Shown here: positions 35,356 through 48,229 of the stretch, piece after piece
Layout: every line of letters starts with the position of its first letter
Numbering within the stretch: the stretch's first letter is position 1
Source: Tubulanus polymorphus
Lineage: Eukaryota > Nemertea > Palaeonemertea > Tubulaniformes > Tubulanidae
Direction of reading: 5' to 3'
DNA length: 64,000 nucleotides
Assembly (NCBI RefSeq): GCF_964204645.1
Contig: NW_027437450.1
Coordinates: forward strand, 1-64,000
The notes under the pieces: model-generated
Told to the model about the DNA's origin: nothing
Database searches by the model: none
Seen by the model: only the letters and a program-made list of their open reading frames with translations
Position numbers and translations under genes: made by a program

Positions 35356-36579
35356 ATGAGAAACTTTACGTTACCTCCGCTACCGCTGCCACCGCTGCCA
35401 CCTCCGACGCGGCCGCCACCTCCGCCACGGCCACAACAGCCGCAGTTTATCCTGGCTTTCGTACATTTTCTCCGTGATTACGATGTTTATAGACGCATTG
35501 ATTTCACTGAAGTATTGCTCCTGTATCCGCTGGGAAGCGTGCTCAACTTTCTGACGATCATTTTACTGATAAAGTGTCGCAGATATCAGTCGGTTCGTTA
35601 CACGTTCCCTTATCTCATAACAATAGCGTTTTCGGATCAACTTGTCGTGTTGTTTGGTTTAAGAAAATTCGCTTACATCATGGTAATAACTATAATCCAT
35701 GGACTAGGATATTATCCGGAATGCAAGAGTTTTCCTAGGAGGATAAATGCCATCGCATCATGTCCATCGATTTATCATTATTGGTATTATTTCTATCGTG
35801 TAATTGAACAGAATATTCCGATATGTTATATCGAGTATTTGCTTAAAAGTCAAGCGATCACTGTGTCTAATTATATCATCGTTGTGATTTCTATCGAGAG
35901 ATTTCTCTCCGTTCGTTTTCCATTTTTCCACATGAAACATTTCACAGTAACTCGCCGTAGATATGCCGTAATAATTGTAATCGTTTTTGCACTAATTTTG
36001 AACTTGGATTTACCGATATCTAATCGAATTAGGGTATCAAATATTGGCTACTTCAAGTTCTTATGTGGTGGTGGTTATCCAGACAACACCCTCATAATTC
36101 GTACATACAGATCTGTTGCGGTATTTATTCGTGATATAGTCCCGACTTTAATTGTAGTAACAACATCAGTGGCAACTGCTAGAATTCGCCGTGGAGGTAA
36201 AACACGTATTGACGCCTCAGATGGCAACAGTCGTCATAAAACTGAAACCAGTAAAACACTTCTACTAATAGTTCTTGTTTATCTGGTACTAGTAATGCCA
36301 TACGCTATATGTGACTGTTGGCACAAGTTGCAACAGTTGATTATCTCGTTAGTGCGTCGAATTAATGGCTTCAGAATCACTGAATATAAAAACCCAATCC
36401 TCCACTTCTATTCAATGATGCTGTGGCCATTTTTAACCAAGTTGTTTACGATTCCTCGACAGAGCGTTTTCTGCGTGAATTTCTTTATATACGTTACAAC
36501 GTTGAGAGTTTTCCGACACAAACTTGTCGGTGTTTTCCGCTGTAACTGTCGCCGAACGATTCCGAGTCAGTCCCAGTAG
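35356..36579 (+). CDS. Class A orphan GPCR with proline-rich N-terminus, copy 2
   Basis: 407 residues, nearly identical to the receptor at 15,282-16,505: same proline-rich extracellular start, D94 in TM2, ERF at 181-183, NFFIY in TM7 and C-terminal IPSQSQ. The differences seen are F to L and K to R around TM1, plus synonymous changes. The TAG stop again falls in the A box of the tRNA-like repeat. A TTTATATA run precedes the ATG. Two intact, nearly identical receptors suggest a recent duplication, gene conversion or both; ligand unknown. Confidence 0.88.
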   Translation: MRNFTLPPLPLPPLPPPTRPPPPPRPQQPQFILAFVHFLRDYDVYRRIDFTEVLLLYPLGSVLNFLTIILLIKCRRYQSVRYTFPYLITIAFSDQLVVLFGLRKFAYIMVITIIHGLGYYPECKSFPRRINAIASCPSIYHYWYYFYRVIEQNIPICYIEYLLKSQAITVSNYIIVVISIERFLSVRFPFFHMKHFTVTRRRYAVIIVIVFALILNLDLPISNRIRVSNIGYFKFLCGGGYPDNTLIIRTYRSVAVFIRDIVPTLIVVTTSVATARIRRGGKTRIDASDGNSRHKTETSKTLLLIVLVYLVLVMPYAICDCWHKLQQLIISLVRRINGFRITEYKNPILHFYSMMLWPFLTKLFTIPRQSVFCVNFFIYVTTLRVFRHKLVGVFRCNCRRTIPSQSQ

Positions 36580-36744
36580 TTCAGTTAGTTCAATTAATGC
36601 GTAATGCTGTTTTATTCGCTATCATTCAGTGCTGAGTGACAAGCGGGTTCGAGTCCTGCTGACTCCTTGAGGTGTACTTGGCCTTGGTCCTTCCGTGAGA
36701 ATAAATCGTGGTCAATAAAAACCCCAACAGGTTTTCTGTTGGGT
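36577..36744 (+). repeat. tRNA-derived SINE-like element, copy abutting second GPCR
   Basis: A-box-like TAGTTCAGTTAG from the stop codon, perfect B box GGTTCGAGTCC at 36,646-36,656, two AATAAA, and the CCCAACAG/CTGTTGGG hairpin. Confidence 0.5.
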
Positions 36745-37572
36745 GAAGGTAAGCCCAGATCCGAACGACGTAATGCTGTATAAACGATATTTTGTACGAC
36801 TAAAAATATACCGGTACCCGTGTACCAATAATCAATTTTCTTCGCTTGATATTTAATGTTGCGATGATAGAAATTTTAATGAGAAAACTAACTAAGTTTT
36901 ATTGAAGCCTTGAACGATAGAATACATTGCTTAATATTGTCGATAATGTTAACTGACCGACAATGTTAAGACCGGGAAGATGGGATACCAGGATTCAAAT
37001 GCATCTGTATTCAGATTTCACTGGCCACGTTTTGGAAGTAGATTATCGATATTCAATGCCGTCCTTATTGCCATCGAAATTCATTTTAAAGAAAACACAA
37101 GGTTGAAAATGACTAATTACAAATAGTCAGTTTCTATGATACTATTTTGATGTAACACCACCGACAACACCGTATCAGACTTAGTGATCATCGGTTCGAA
37201 TGATCGAATGTTGATTCCCAAAAGTCGTAGCCCAGAATGCCGTTCCACAGAGTTCCACGAGTTGAAATTAGTTCATTTTCAATGAAACTCGGAGTCAAAT
37301 CTTAACTCAAAACAGTACTGTGGAACTGGGTTCGTTAACAAGAAGTAGATTCAACCACTCATAAGACAGTGGCGCCATCTGACGATTAAGTTATGTGACT
37401 ACTTCATTGTTTAAACTAGATCCCTTGTTAGATGATATTACTATTATCATTATTACTATTACTGAGTCTACTGTCGAACTGAGTCTACTGTCGAACTGTG
37501 TCTACTGTCGAACTGAGTCTACTGTCCAGAAAAAGTTGATATTTGACGTGTAGGCCTACTTAGAATCGACGG

Positions 37573-38107
37573 TTATTTGTCTGAATTTCTACAGCGGATT
37601 TTCGCACAGAAATATTCGCGAATTTCTCGTCCTAGTAAAAGATATATGTAGAAATTGACCGCGTAGCTACAAACATGGATTTGATTGAAAATGTCATAAA
37701 GAAATTCTCGCTGTTCCGGCGGGACTCGTAAAAATGCGGTGATAGTAGTTGGAAGCGTGAAAACCGCAAATGCGAGTGAAACTGTTACGAGCATTATTGT
37801 CGTACGTTTTGATCTCGTAGTTTTCTGATCGGACGAAACCAATTTTCGAACCTCTGAATAACTGAACTGTTATAGCGGAATTTGATGTTAGAATGAAAAA
37901 TAACGGTACGATATGAATGTGAACGACAGTTACGGTGAAAACGATCATTTGGTCGGAGAGTTCGTAGTAACATCCACTAAACTGGTCGGAAACGTACATC
38001 GACAAAATAGGTGTGAGGTATAGGACCATTACATTCATTGCAATAATTAAGAATATAACAAATCTAGCGAATTTAGGTGTACATATCAAACGAGATGTGA
38101 ACGGCAA
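37573..38107 (-). pseudogene. 5'-truncated class A GPCR remnant (copy 3)
   Basis: Equivalent to 17,500-18,034 with the same missing TM1-TM3 and the same one-base insertion in the third loop (near 37,841). A handful of substitutions distinguish the two. Not expected to give a receptor. Confidence 0.87.
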
Positions 38108-39083
38108 GAAATGACGTATTTCGGTCTCAGAAAGGTCATTATCCGATTTTTCTTATGATACTGGGCCTTTTGGCGATACATATAATAATAATACTATTAA
38201 TAGTAATAATAATTTATTCAGCATAAAATCCATATAAAATATGCTCATTGGCTTTACATCATATATAAAAAGAGAACATAGAAGCAGAGAAAACTAAAAC
38301 GAATTTAGTTAAAAGCTTTCGATGGGTTTTGAACTTAGATTTAACATCGATTGAGGGATTAGATTCAATTGGACTAGGTAAAGTATTTCAGAGTACTGAG
38401 GCAGAGTACAGGAAACATTGAGGAAATTTGATCGATGCATCTTCGAAATTTCCATTGAAAACTTGATTTCTGGGAACAACGTGGCCACAAGTCGGCCATC
38501 TTGAATTTTGTGTGTAAAGATACCTATATCAACTGAATATCAAGACAATCCACCAAAGCGTCTACAAAACTTCCCAAATTGACTGGATTCCGTCTACAGA
38601 TGAACGAACAGTAACGAAAAGTGAACGCAATTTCCCGCTTGGACTTTTAAGTCCCTAATGGACTAAAAAGCGATGTATTTAATTTTGAACTCCTTCCACC
38701 CTCTTCGCTCGCATCTCCCCCTTTAAACAGCATAAAGATCGCCAAAAACACACGAATGAAGATTAGTTGAATGTTGAAAGGGGGTATGACGATAGGGATT
38801 TCAATTTTGTAACATATTTCTATAGAACATTGATTTCAACATCAAAATCGTTGACGTTGCACAATATATAAAATAGCATATACTTTTGCAGCGAACTTCG
38901 ATATTTCATCACCTGTTCTGCTTGGGATTGGAATTTTCGAAAATAACAATGGTAAAAACTCTCGGAAGCTATATTTGATTACCGGGTCTCGGTCGACTAG
39001 GTCTTTGATGAAATAACGCTATTATATTTGCACCCAAACAGTCTGTTAAAATACGCAACGTTATTTACAGACGGTACATTTTG
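38108..39083. other. Spacer upstream of A3 promoter; no gene
   Basis: Same as 18,035-19,010, including the join that lacks the 1.1-kb promoter-like segment. Confidence 0.5.
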
Positions 39084-39157
39084 TATATAACCACAAGCAT
39101 CAGAGGCGCAGACGACATCGAATCAACAGCGACGTGAACAGTCATCAAACCGTAAGT
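39084..39157 (+). promoter_or_regulatory. TATA box and non-coding first exon of peptide gene A3
   Basis: TATATAA at 39084-39090, conserved leader, donor gtaagt at 39152-39157. Confidence 0.65.
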
Positions 39158-40874
39158 AATGAATCAGGGAGGAAAAGTTTGCAGAAAATTGTTCAAGCGA
39201 ATGATTTGGTTTAATTTATTTCGGTGACTTCGTGTGTCCAATGAAGACCACAACAATATTCCAAGACCATAACCGTTCTTTTTGCGCATATTAAAGCTTT
39301 TCTAGAATCTGGGCACTGTTGGGCTCGTCACAAAAAAATAATTGTGAATGATTGAGAGAGCATCTCAACATTTCGATAGTTTTTTTTCAATTAGAATAAC
39401 TCGCGGAGGGGGTTGGGATGGGGGGGGGGGTTAAGGTTTACCGCGTTATGATCACGACTACCGAATATCGAGCATTACTATATGTTTTGAGTATTAATCA
39501 AAAAGCTGCTTGTTCGGAAAAACATGCACTCTTTGTAAGCTCTTTGTTCACTTTGTAAAACATGCACTCTTTACGAGAAATTTGTAGAGGCGTTTTTGTT
39601 TATAAAGTCTCTTAGAGTTTAAAAGCTTTTAACAGATTTCTTTAATGATTTTTCAATTAAAAGTTGTGATCAAGATACATTCGTCAGAGCTTCTCTTTGA
39701 ATGTGGTCTTGGGCATGTGTCTGATCAAAGTGGGTTGGGGGAAAAACGAATAAAGACAGTTATTCTAATTGATGCGTCAACTATTTAAATCTTGGGAGAC
39801 TACCATAGTCATTGGGTTGGTGCGCGAGCTAAGACGGGTCAGTGGAGACTGGGATTGGCTACGAATGTCGTGATTGTGATATTCTCGGAGCCTCCCCTGT
39901 TGCGTGAAATCATCGATATGTGGTCGGTGAGATCGAATTCAGTAACTGATTTGGGAAAATACCATTATGCAGAAAAAGTAGGACCGTTTTGAGGCCGCTT
40001 CGAGCTTTATTGAGGGGGAGTTCTATTTCAAGAAAAAAGGCACTTTTTCACCAGGAAAAATAACACTTTCCTTAATACCATAAGCGGGGATCTTGAAATG
40101 ATTTCTCGAGTACTTGAATAAGTCATTTGTGAATGGATTCTTTTCACTTTTTTTTCATTTTCCAAAATAAAACGTGAAAATTGTAAACACATTTTGACGA
40201 AAAAGATCTTGACCCGAATTTTTTTTCACACTGACTTTTGAAGGGCACAATGAAAATGTTAGGGTTCGTTCACTACCACTGAACACCCTCGATACACGGG
40301 AAACACCCGTAACACGGTCTCTTCTCTACGTCCGAACTATCCTCGCTTGCCAGGGTTTGATTGCCTCACGGCTTAGGGGCCACCAGTCTTGGATTAAGCC
40401 AATGATATGCGATGGTTTTCACCGGCAGATTCGCTACGCATCCCTGATTGGGTACATAGACTGGTGGCCGCTTAGCGGTTCGACGGTTCCTGGCTGACAA
40501 GAGCGCACTTTTAATAACAATAACGATTTCACGCGGGGACAATACATATCTCAATTATCTGTCGGTTATTGATAAATGCCAAAACACCGAAGTGGTACCT
40601 GCAGCGAGTGAGGGTGACATCTGACGCCCATTTCGCTTTTTCATATGATAGATTATTCAATGATTCGACTGGGCGTGTTTCAGTGGGTTTTGGCATCGGA
40701 AAACGAATGAAATATCCAAACGTCTGATTTTATAATATACATGTGCGTTCATTATAGGAATCGGGCCTTAAACAGGGTGAATATAGGTTGCCGTAGAATT
40801 CGCCAGTTAATTTCTTAATGATTCAAATAGGTATCATTTGATTTAGTGAAAAGTTATTGAACGCTATCACCACG

Positions 40875-41725
40875 ATGAAGTCGATCATTGCATTATTATG
40901 TAAGTAATTCGTTATAATACTGTAATTCCATGAGTAACTCACGACTTTTTCACGATATACAATGGAGGGATTTCCCTAATTTTATGTATGTTTTTCAAGT
41001 CGTAGCGGTTGTTGGTGTCGCATTTGCGCGTTACACGGTCGAACAGTACCAGACAATGTGTAGTCAACATTGCGATAGAGAATCGGGAAGGGTCACCGAC
41101 CTGACTGAGAGAGCAAAGCTTTTACAAACTTGTAAAAGGTAAGTTAACTTTTCTAGTGATCGGTAAGATATTCTTGCCGTATAATCACTCAGCGTGTTCA
41201 TCCTACGTACGCGGGCGGCAACCAACCCCCGGCAAGCGAGGGTATGTTGTACCTAGAGGTACGTATAGATCCAATAGCTAAATGATGTCCAGATATCGTT
41301 TTGAATCTCGTCCAGGTTCAGTAGGCCATTTTCACAAAATCACGTCACTGAAAAAAAAAATTGTAAGTGCCTAGTTCTGTCGCTAGGTGGCGAATTGGGG
41401 CCATTCAAGTTTCATCGAGATCCACACACCATAAACGAAGCTAAGCATCCGAAGGACAGACACAGACGAACGAACGATACCGAGAACCAATAACGCGTCT
41501 TTTGATATCTAGCTCTAGCTTAAACCTATATTTGGGGGAGGGACACAAGTTGTAGAGGATGTTTGAATGAGAGAGATAACTAATCTTTGCATTTTCATTT
41601 TCAGCCATTGTCAGAAAACCGCAATGTGTATAAGATCAAAATGCGGCGGATCGATTCAATCTGCAGAGGATGTGTGTTTTGTGAACTGCCAGCGTGCTGC
41701 TGCACAAGCTTGCATGACTTCGTAA
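40875..41725 (+). CDS. Secreted cysteine-rich helical-hairpin-like peptide, gene A3
   Basis: Coding exons 40875-40899, 41000-41138 and 41605-41725 with canonical splice sites. The 94-residue product has nine cysteines in the A frame. The first two exons encode the same residues as A1, and the third differs only by M-to-V type changes near the seventh cysteine. AATAAA at 41725-41730. The third intron has a few extra bases ('gacagacacagacgaacg') also seen in A4 and A5. Apparently functional. Confidence 0.85.
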
Positions 41726-42894
41726 ATAAACGTATTCTGCACAAATCTATCACAATTGACAGCCTGTTTCTCGTATATTTTGACTAGGGATGAATTTATG
41801 TTTTGTACTCCAACAGTAGTTTGGAATGTTAGGAGTGAGATGTTTCATCTGCCCGAAGCAGCCGAGGGCTCTGCTTCATTGGCTGCCGGGTTGTTCCATA
41901 TCGATAGAAAAATTGGATCGGTTGTCATTTTAACAAAAATCGACTGCTCGGCTGTTTTGCATTCTCGTGTTTAACATTTTCCAGGCGCCATGTTTTTTTG
42001 CTACCCGCTGGGTCCGCATGGTTGGATTTTCTTTCATATACCAATATCAAACACGCTGATATACTTACCTTTAACTCCAGGTTAAAAGGCAAAAAAAACA
42101 ACAACATAACCTTGTACTTACGTTAAAGTTTGACAATTGCATGCGATCAATAATAGTTTTACCTATACCTAAAGAAATTCTCAACTCAACAGTTGTTATT
42201 TTCACGATTAGTGTAAAACTATTTTTTTTTACAAACTGATAGAATAAGGTTCCTGATCACTCCAGACAATTTTCAACTACATTCCAAAGTTATCGTACTG
42301 GTTTACTGATTTACAAGTGCGACTGAGCCAGAATTGTTCGCAATAAAGATACTCTAATTTACACTTGCTGTGGATTCGACTAGGATGACACAACTTCACG
42401 CGAGACATGACACAAAAAAACATTGTTAAAAAAAGCTCAAAACGTTTTTCAGAATGTTTTTCGGCGAGCTTTTGATTAAGAATATCTATTGCATTTTGCA
42501 AAACGACCCGGCCGCTTAGGAGAAACAATGTATCATTTTCTAAGCCTAATGGTACGACTATGCTGGAGATATGCGAAATTGAAAGTATTTCGCTATTCCT
42601 CATAAAGAATGTCGGTCTTCGAGATGAGTTGAATGTTATGAGGAGAGGATGACGATAGGGATTTCAATTTTGTAATATGTACGGTTTGATAAGATATTGA
42701 TTTCAATATTTCATTCGGTTTTGTTTTTTAGAATATGAAATTAAGTATATTTTCCGATGAAGTTTCATTTTCGCCACCTGCCCTGCTGATGATTCATATT
42801 TCCGTACTTTCTCTTGAAAGTGGCATTTGATTACCAGATCGGTGGGTACGTTCTCCGGAGAGAGTATATTATTGATTTACACTCTGGCAGTCAT

Positions 42895-42945
42895 CAGAGG
42901 CGCAGACAACAGCGAACATACAGAACTTTGTACGTCCAGTAAAGT
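42895..42945 (+). promoter_or_regulatory. B3 non-coding first exon with lost donor
   Basis: Leader present (one change: cagacaac), then the same roughly 30-bp deletion of the gtaagt donor as in B2. A GTACGT remains at about 42,930. Confidence 0.5.
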
Positions 42946-43306
42946 CTGTGGTTTAGCTACACGATCAGGTATTTTCACAAACACAAGACCGTCAGATTAT
43001 AAAAGCTTACCATCAAACGATAGGGTAACTATCTAATGTTTTCGGAGGTTGAGGCTAGAAATATTTTCAAAAGCAATGTGCGGTACTTTTGTCTGAAATC
43101 ATCGAAAACTATATTTGAATTACTTGTATGGCCGCGATGAGGACTGATGCAGCAACCGACGCGGTCACATGACGTCACGTGTTTATTCTAAAAATAAGGC
43201 TTAAAATACGCTGATTGTAGGTTTTCATAGAAATTAGCAGTTTACTTCTTTATGATTTGTCGTTTGGTGTCACTGCAGATTTAACATATCGAACGCTATC
43301 GCCACG

Positions 43307-44347
43307 ATGAAGTCGGTCATCGCATTTTTGTGTAAGTATTTTATATTATAGAAATACTGCGATTGCGTGAGTAATTCTCGACTAACCCCTATTTTGTGAT
43401 AACTTGTGGTTGGATTTTTTTCAAGTTGTAGCAGTTCTCGGTGTCACGTTCGCGAGTTACACGGCCGAATATTACCTGAAAACGTGTAAACATCATTGCA
43501 TCACTGAATCAAATAAAATTTCTCATCACAGATGGAGGAATGTGCTGTTACGACAGTGTGAAGGGTACGTTAAGTTTTCTAGTCGGCATTTAGTAAAATA
43601 TCTCAGACGTGATCGGGTGTACACCGCTTTAATCGCTAATTCCTTATGAGGCAAGCCATAGGCAACAACGGTTACCGGGCTTAGACTCGAACCCCGACAT
43701 TCCCATGCGTTAGTTCCCGTAGTATATTTGTATTTTGTATCTAGGGCCAGTAGCTAACTATTTTTGAGATGGCGTTTTGAATTTCGATCCGTCTGCAATG
43801 TCGGTCGCTGAAAAATAAAGTTTTAAATGCCTTTTTCTGCTGCTAGGTGGCGCGCTGGGTCCATCCAAGGGTAAATAGTATATTATGTACATATTGTGTG
43901 AGCCCAGTTTCTTAAGTTTCAAAGGCTTTAATGACCGTTTACATAATTAATTGCAAATACTGTTTTTGTCCTCCATGGAAATGGTTGGAGTGTAATAAAT
44001 ATTCGTAGTATCATCAGCATCGACCCCACTGTTAACGAATCTAAAGCAACTGAAAGACAGACAAGACGGACGGACAGTACAGGGTCTCAATGAAGCCCGA
44101 AAACTATTAACGCATCTATCGATATCTAGTTCTAAATTCTGGCTTTATATAACGTATTTGCGCAAAAATAATTTGTCTATAGATTTAGATGATGTTGAAT
44201 GAGATTTCTAATCACTGAATTTATATTTTCAGCGAGTGTAAGACCATCGCTCATTGTGTTATGTTGATCTGTCCGGTAGTGATGCAGACCCAATCTGAAA
44301 TGGATAAATGTATGGGGGATTGTCTGCGTATTTTTTCGCCATTTTGA
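43307..44347 (+). CDS. Secreted cysteine-rich helical-hairpin-like peptide, gene B3
   Basis: Coding exons 43307-43331, 43426-43564 and 44233-44347. The 92-residue product starts MKSVIAFLF and keeps the eight-cysteine B frame. The first hairpin resembles B2 (KHHC, ITESNK) and the second resembles B1 (CVMLIC, CMGDC), suggesting recombination or conversion between copies. The C-terminus is LRIFSPF. AATAAA at 44364-44369. The intron 1 CRE/E-box cluster is at 43,170. Apparently functional apart from the altered first-exon donor. Confidence 0.83.
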
Positions 44348-44608
44348 ATTTGCACCGACGTTCAATAAATAATGGCTTCGTGAATAAATGTTTTCTGAAA
44401 ATCGAAGACAATTGACAACCTTTTTCTCGTGTATTTTATACTAAGATGACACAACTTCAAGCGAGACAGGAAATATGACACAACTAACATTATTTAAAAG
44501 CTCAAAAGGTTTTTTTCTTAAAAATGAAACTAGGGTCTGAAGTCTTGGGAATCGGTCTGAAATGCTGTATAGTCTGACAACGTCAATATTGTTCGCCACC
44601 TGGCCAAC

Positions 44609-45284
44609 AATCAGGGCCGTATTTAGCCCTTTTTATGGGTAGGTGCGAATTTGTGGCAAAGCGGCACTGAATTCACAGCATGCCGCGAGCGCCGCAGGCA
44701 CGAAGCCATTTTAGGGGGTCTGGGTCCCCGGAAAATTTTTTAATTCAAGGTACTCTAACGTGTATTCTGAGGGCTTTCTGGATATCTTTCTTGTCTGACA
44801 TTTTCCATCATGTATACGGCAGAATCTAAATAATGTTATATAATATGAAAATTTGATTTAATGATCATCACCTCGTGAAAATGTAATCATTAAATTGCTT
44901 CCAACCCACAGAAAACTTATCTATGCAATTAAAAAACCTCAGATCGACTCATGTAGAAAATCAGCGACTAAAGTAACGTTTATTTTTTTTCAAATCATTT
45001 GCATTTGAGGAAATAACGTCCCGTGATCAAACATTGCACAGAATCATTCTAGGCGATAAGTTCCATGCTATCTTGATCTTTTGACTGATGCCTATAAAGA
45101 TCCTGGGATAACATACCTGTTTGGTAAAATTACCAACCACATAAAGTGTAGGACATACAAACATCACATAAGGCATGGAAAATATGAAGTAAAATCTTTC
45201 GAGGACAGGAAATTTAGCGGAACTCGAACTTTTGCGGGTAGGTTCGTTCGCACCCGTCGCCCCCCCCTAAATACGGCCCTGATT
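44609..45284. mobile_element. DNA transposon remnant or MITE with 18-bp perfect TIRs
   Basis: AATCAGGGCCGTATTTAG at 44609-44626 is the exact reverse complement of 45267-45284. Flanks rejoin when compared with the uninterrupted relative at 56,878-56,930. The interior (about 640 bp) has no transposase; an 84-codon frame at 45,081 crosses the right end. A CAGGGCC start suggests hAT, but no clear 8-bp target duplication was found. Confidence 0.8.
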
Positions 45285-46139
45285 TACAAATATGTAATCA
45301 ACGAGCTTAAACTCGCCACTAACATACCGCTTTGAGATGGAATGTAGTTACAAAGTATGCATTTTTCAAAATCAGAAACACATTTCGAAATTTATCTCCG
45401 TAATCAAACCAACACCCAAATACATCATTCATTCATATTCCATGGATCTTCTAAACCGTACCCAAACAGGATCTACGTACTAATAATACTGTGCGAATTC
45501 TAAGTTGCCCAACGAGGCGCAGAGCATCCTCGCTTGCCAGGGTTTGATTTTCACCTGCCGAAACACACATCAACGCGAACCCTAGCCGTAAAACCTTCAT
45601 GATAACAACTAATAAAAGACCCGGGAGCCATAGAAATGAACTGATTAAGAATATCTATCGAAGTTTAGAAAAGGACCCGGCCGATTAGGAGATACAAGGT
45701 ATCATTTTTTTAGCCTAAGGGTTGTATGACTATGCCGAGATATGCGAAATTGAAAGTATGTATCACTTATTTCGTATAAAGATTGTCGGTCCCAAAAGAC
45801 GCGAATCAAGATGAGTTGGATGTACTAAGTGGAGTATATGGTAATAGGGATTTCAATTTAGTAATATGTATGGTTTTAAAGAATATCCTTTCAATATATT
45901 ATTCGATGATTTTTTAGAATATGAAATAAAGCATATTTTCCATCGTTTAATATTTCGCCACCTGCCCCGCTTAGGATTCGATTTCCGTAATACGTCATCC
46001 TAACGCTATTGAAAGTTGTATTTGATTACCAGATCGGTCGGTAAGTTCTCTGGGGGAGAGTGAATTATTGATTTACGCTCGAACAGTCCAGTCAAATTCA
46101 CTGTGTTATTCACGTTCGGTCTCTATCAACCACAGGCAT

Positions 46140-46198
46140 CAGAGTCGCAGACGACAGCGAACATACAGATAATTGTACGTCCGTATAAAACCGTAAGT
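46140..46198 (+). promoter_or_regulatory. Non-coding first exon of peptide gene B4
   Basis: Leader 'catcagagtcgcagacgac' (one difference) ending in donor gtaagt at 46193-46198. The donor is intact, unlike B2 and B3. No TATATAA is visible at the expected spot. Confidence 0.5.
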
Positions 46199-46691
46199 TG
46201 AATGTTATCGTAGTCAGTTACCTGTCTGTGGTTTAGTTTCACGATTGGATATTTTCAAAAACACCACCCGATTATAAAAGTTTACCACCAACGATCGGGT
46301 AACTAGCTAATGTTGTCGGAGGTTGGGGTAAGAGTCCAATGGTAAGAAAAATGTTCAAATGTTCGGTACCTTTGTCTAAAATCATCGAAAATTGTATTTG
46401 AATTACTGGGCGGTCTCGCTGATTCACGATAAACTGGCTTAACTTCAGCAAGAACGTACCTGAAATAAAAAGAATGATTTTATGCGAGGACAATGCACAT
46501 CGCAATAAATCTTTTGGTTATCAATACATGTCAAGTCAGCGATGTACCTGCATTGAGTGGTGCTTGAGTGGTATTTATCACCCTTTCCATATTTTTCTAT
46601 ATTATGTGATACATCAAATCATTCATCTGGCCTATTTTTAGTGGATATTACGATGGAAAACGAATGCTCAATCCAAGTAACTTAATCATCT

Positions 46692-46830
46692 GGGGCCAGT
46701 TCCATAGTCTTGGCTTAGACTTAAGACCAATCTAAGACCAACTTCGTTCTATAGCCAATCTAATGACTTAAGACCAGTCTTAAGATCTAAGACCACTTTG
46801 GACTTAAGTCACGACTGTTCAACTGGCCCC
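46692..46830. mobile_element. 139-bp MITE in B4 intron 1
   Basis: GGGGCCAGTT and AACTGGCCCC form the ends. The interior has repeated cttaagacc/ggtcttaag strings, so the whole element can fold. The empty form is visible in the A genes (cttaatcgcctttgcggcc near 4,559) against cttaatcatct-MITE-tgcggcc here. Confidence 0.8.
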
Positions 46831-46991
46831 TGCGGCCGGTCATATGACGCGTGTTCATTCTAAAAATCGAAACTTAAATAGGCTGCATGTAGGTTTTCAT
46901 AGCAATTAGCAGTTTAGTTCTTAATGATTCCTATAGGTGTCGTTTGGTGTCACAGCAGAATTAACATATCGAACGTTACCCTATCACCACG

Positions 46992-48192
46992 ATGAAGTCG
47001 ATCATTGCATTTGTGTGTAAGTATTTTATAATAATACCGCGATTGCGTGAGTAATTCCCGACTAACTCCTATTTTATGATAACCTGCGGTTGAATTTCTT
47101 TGATTTTGTGTTTTTTAAGTCGTAGCAGTTCTCGGTGTTACGTTGGCGAATTCCACGGCCAAATATTACCTGAAAAGGTGTAAACGATATTGCGTCGCAG
47201 AATCGAAAAACATTTCTAACCTCAATTTGAGGGAAATGCTGTTACGACAGTGTAAATCGTAAGTTGAGTTTTTCTAGTCGTCATTAGTAAAATATCTCAG
47301 TCGTAATCGCTTCCTTAATGAGACAAGCCAAATAGGCGACAACCGTTCTCGGGCTTAGACTCGAACCCCGAAATTACCACGGGTTAGTGTTAGTCCCCAT
47401 TGCATTTTGGATATGTTGTACCGAGGGCCAGTAGCTAAATTTTGTCGAGATAACGTTTTGTATTTGGACACGTCTATGTCGGGGCGCTGAAAAACGGCGA
47501 GTTTTAGTGCCTAGTTCTGCCGCTAGGTGTCTCACTGGGCCCATTCTGGTTTCTTAGGCATTGAAACAACATTTCATTTTCGACTCTTAACTTACTTTCC
47601 GAATTCCGTAAAAACTACTTAAATTCAAATACATTGCGGAACATTGATGTTTTAAAAAATCCAACTTTTAAACTGGCTCAATTGATCAAATAAGGTCTAG
47701 ATGTACATAGATCCCTCCGGTAGTGTGTGTAAATAGTATGTCGTAAATAACGTTTGTTACGTTTTAAAATACTTTTATTTCCGGTTTTTGTAAATAATTG
47801 AAAATACTGTTTTTTCCCCATATACCATGGAAATGGTTGGAGTGTAATAATTATTAGTATTCGTATTCGGTCTCATCAGGATCGTCCCACTATTAAAGAA
47901 GCTAAGCAGCTGAAACACAAACGGTCAGCACATAGACTAATGGTCTCATTGAAGCCCGAGGACCAATAACGCGTCTATTGATATCTAGTCATAAGCTCTA
48001 GCTTTAGAACTTAATTTGCGCGAAGAATAAGTTGATCGATGTTGAATGAGATTTCTAATCGTTGATGGAATTTATATTTCCAGCGTTTGTAAGACCGTCG
48101 CTCCATGTATGACGTCAAACTGCCCGGAAGTGACTCATTCTGAAATGGGTAAATGTATGGTGGAATGTCAGCGTATTATGGCATCAACTTGA
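46992..48192 (+). CDS. Secreted cysteine-rich helical-hairpin-like peptide, gene B4 (diverged)
   Basis: Coding exons 46992-47016, 47120-47258 and 48084-48192, with donors gtaagt and gtaagt. The product is 90 residues and starts MKSIIAFVF, with a signal peptide ending VTLA. It has eight cysteines at 29, 33, 53, 57, 63, 68, 79 and 83. The last spacing is X10, as in type A, while the sequence (YYLK, LLRQC, CQRI) is of type B, so it sits between the two. It is the most diverged member and lies in a stretch with no duplicate. The exon 2 segment between hairpins differs most (KNISNLNLREM). AATAAA at 48224-48229. It may represent an older form of the B lineage. Confidence 0.82.
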
Positions 48193-48229
48193 ATTTGCAT
48201 CGATGTTCGAAAATGGATTCGTGAATAAA

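Larger units (their letters stand above)
34412..44350. repeat. Segmental duplication matching 14,239-24,300
   Basis: About 10 kb runs in the same order with mostly single-base and small indel differences. Its content is the proline-rich GPCR, the truncated GPCR, A3 and B3. The offset is about 20.07 kb. The main differences are shorter microsatellites and the intact signal peptide and 3' flank of B3. Confidence 0.9.
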
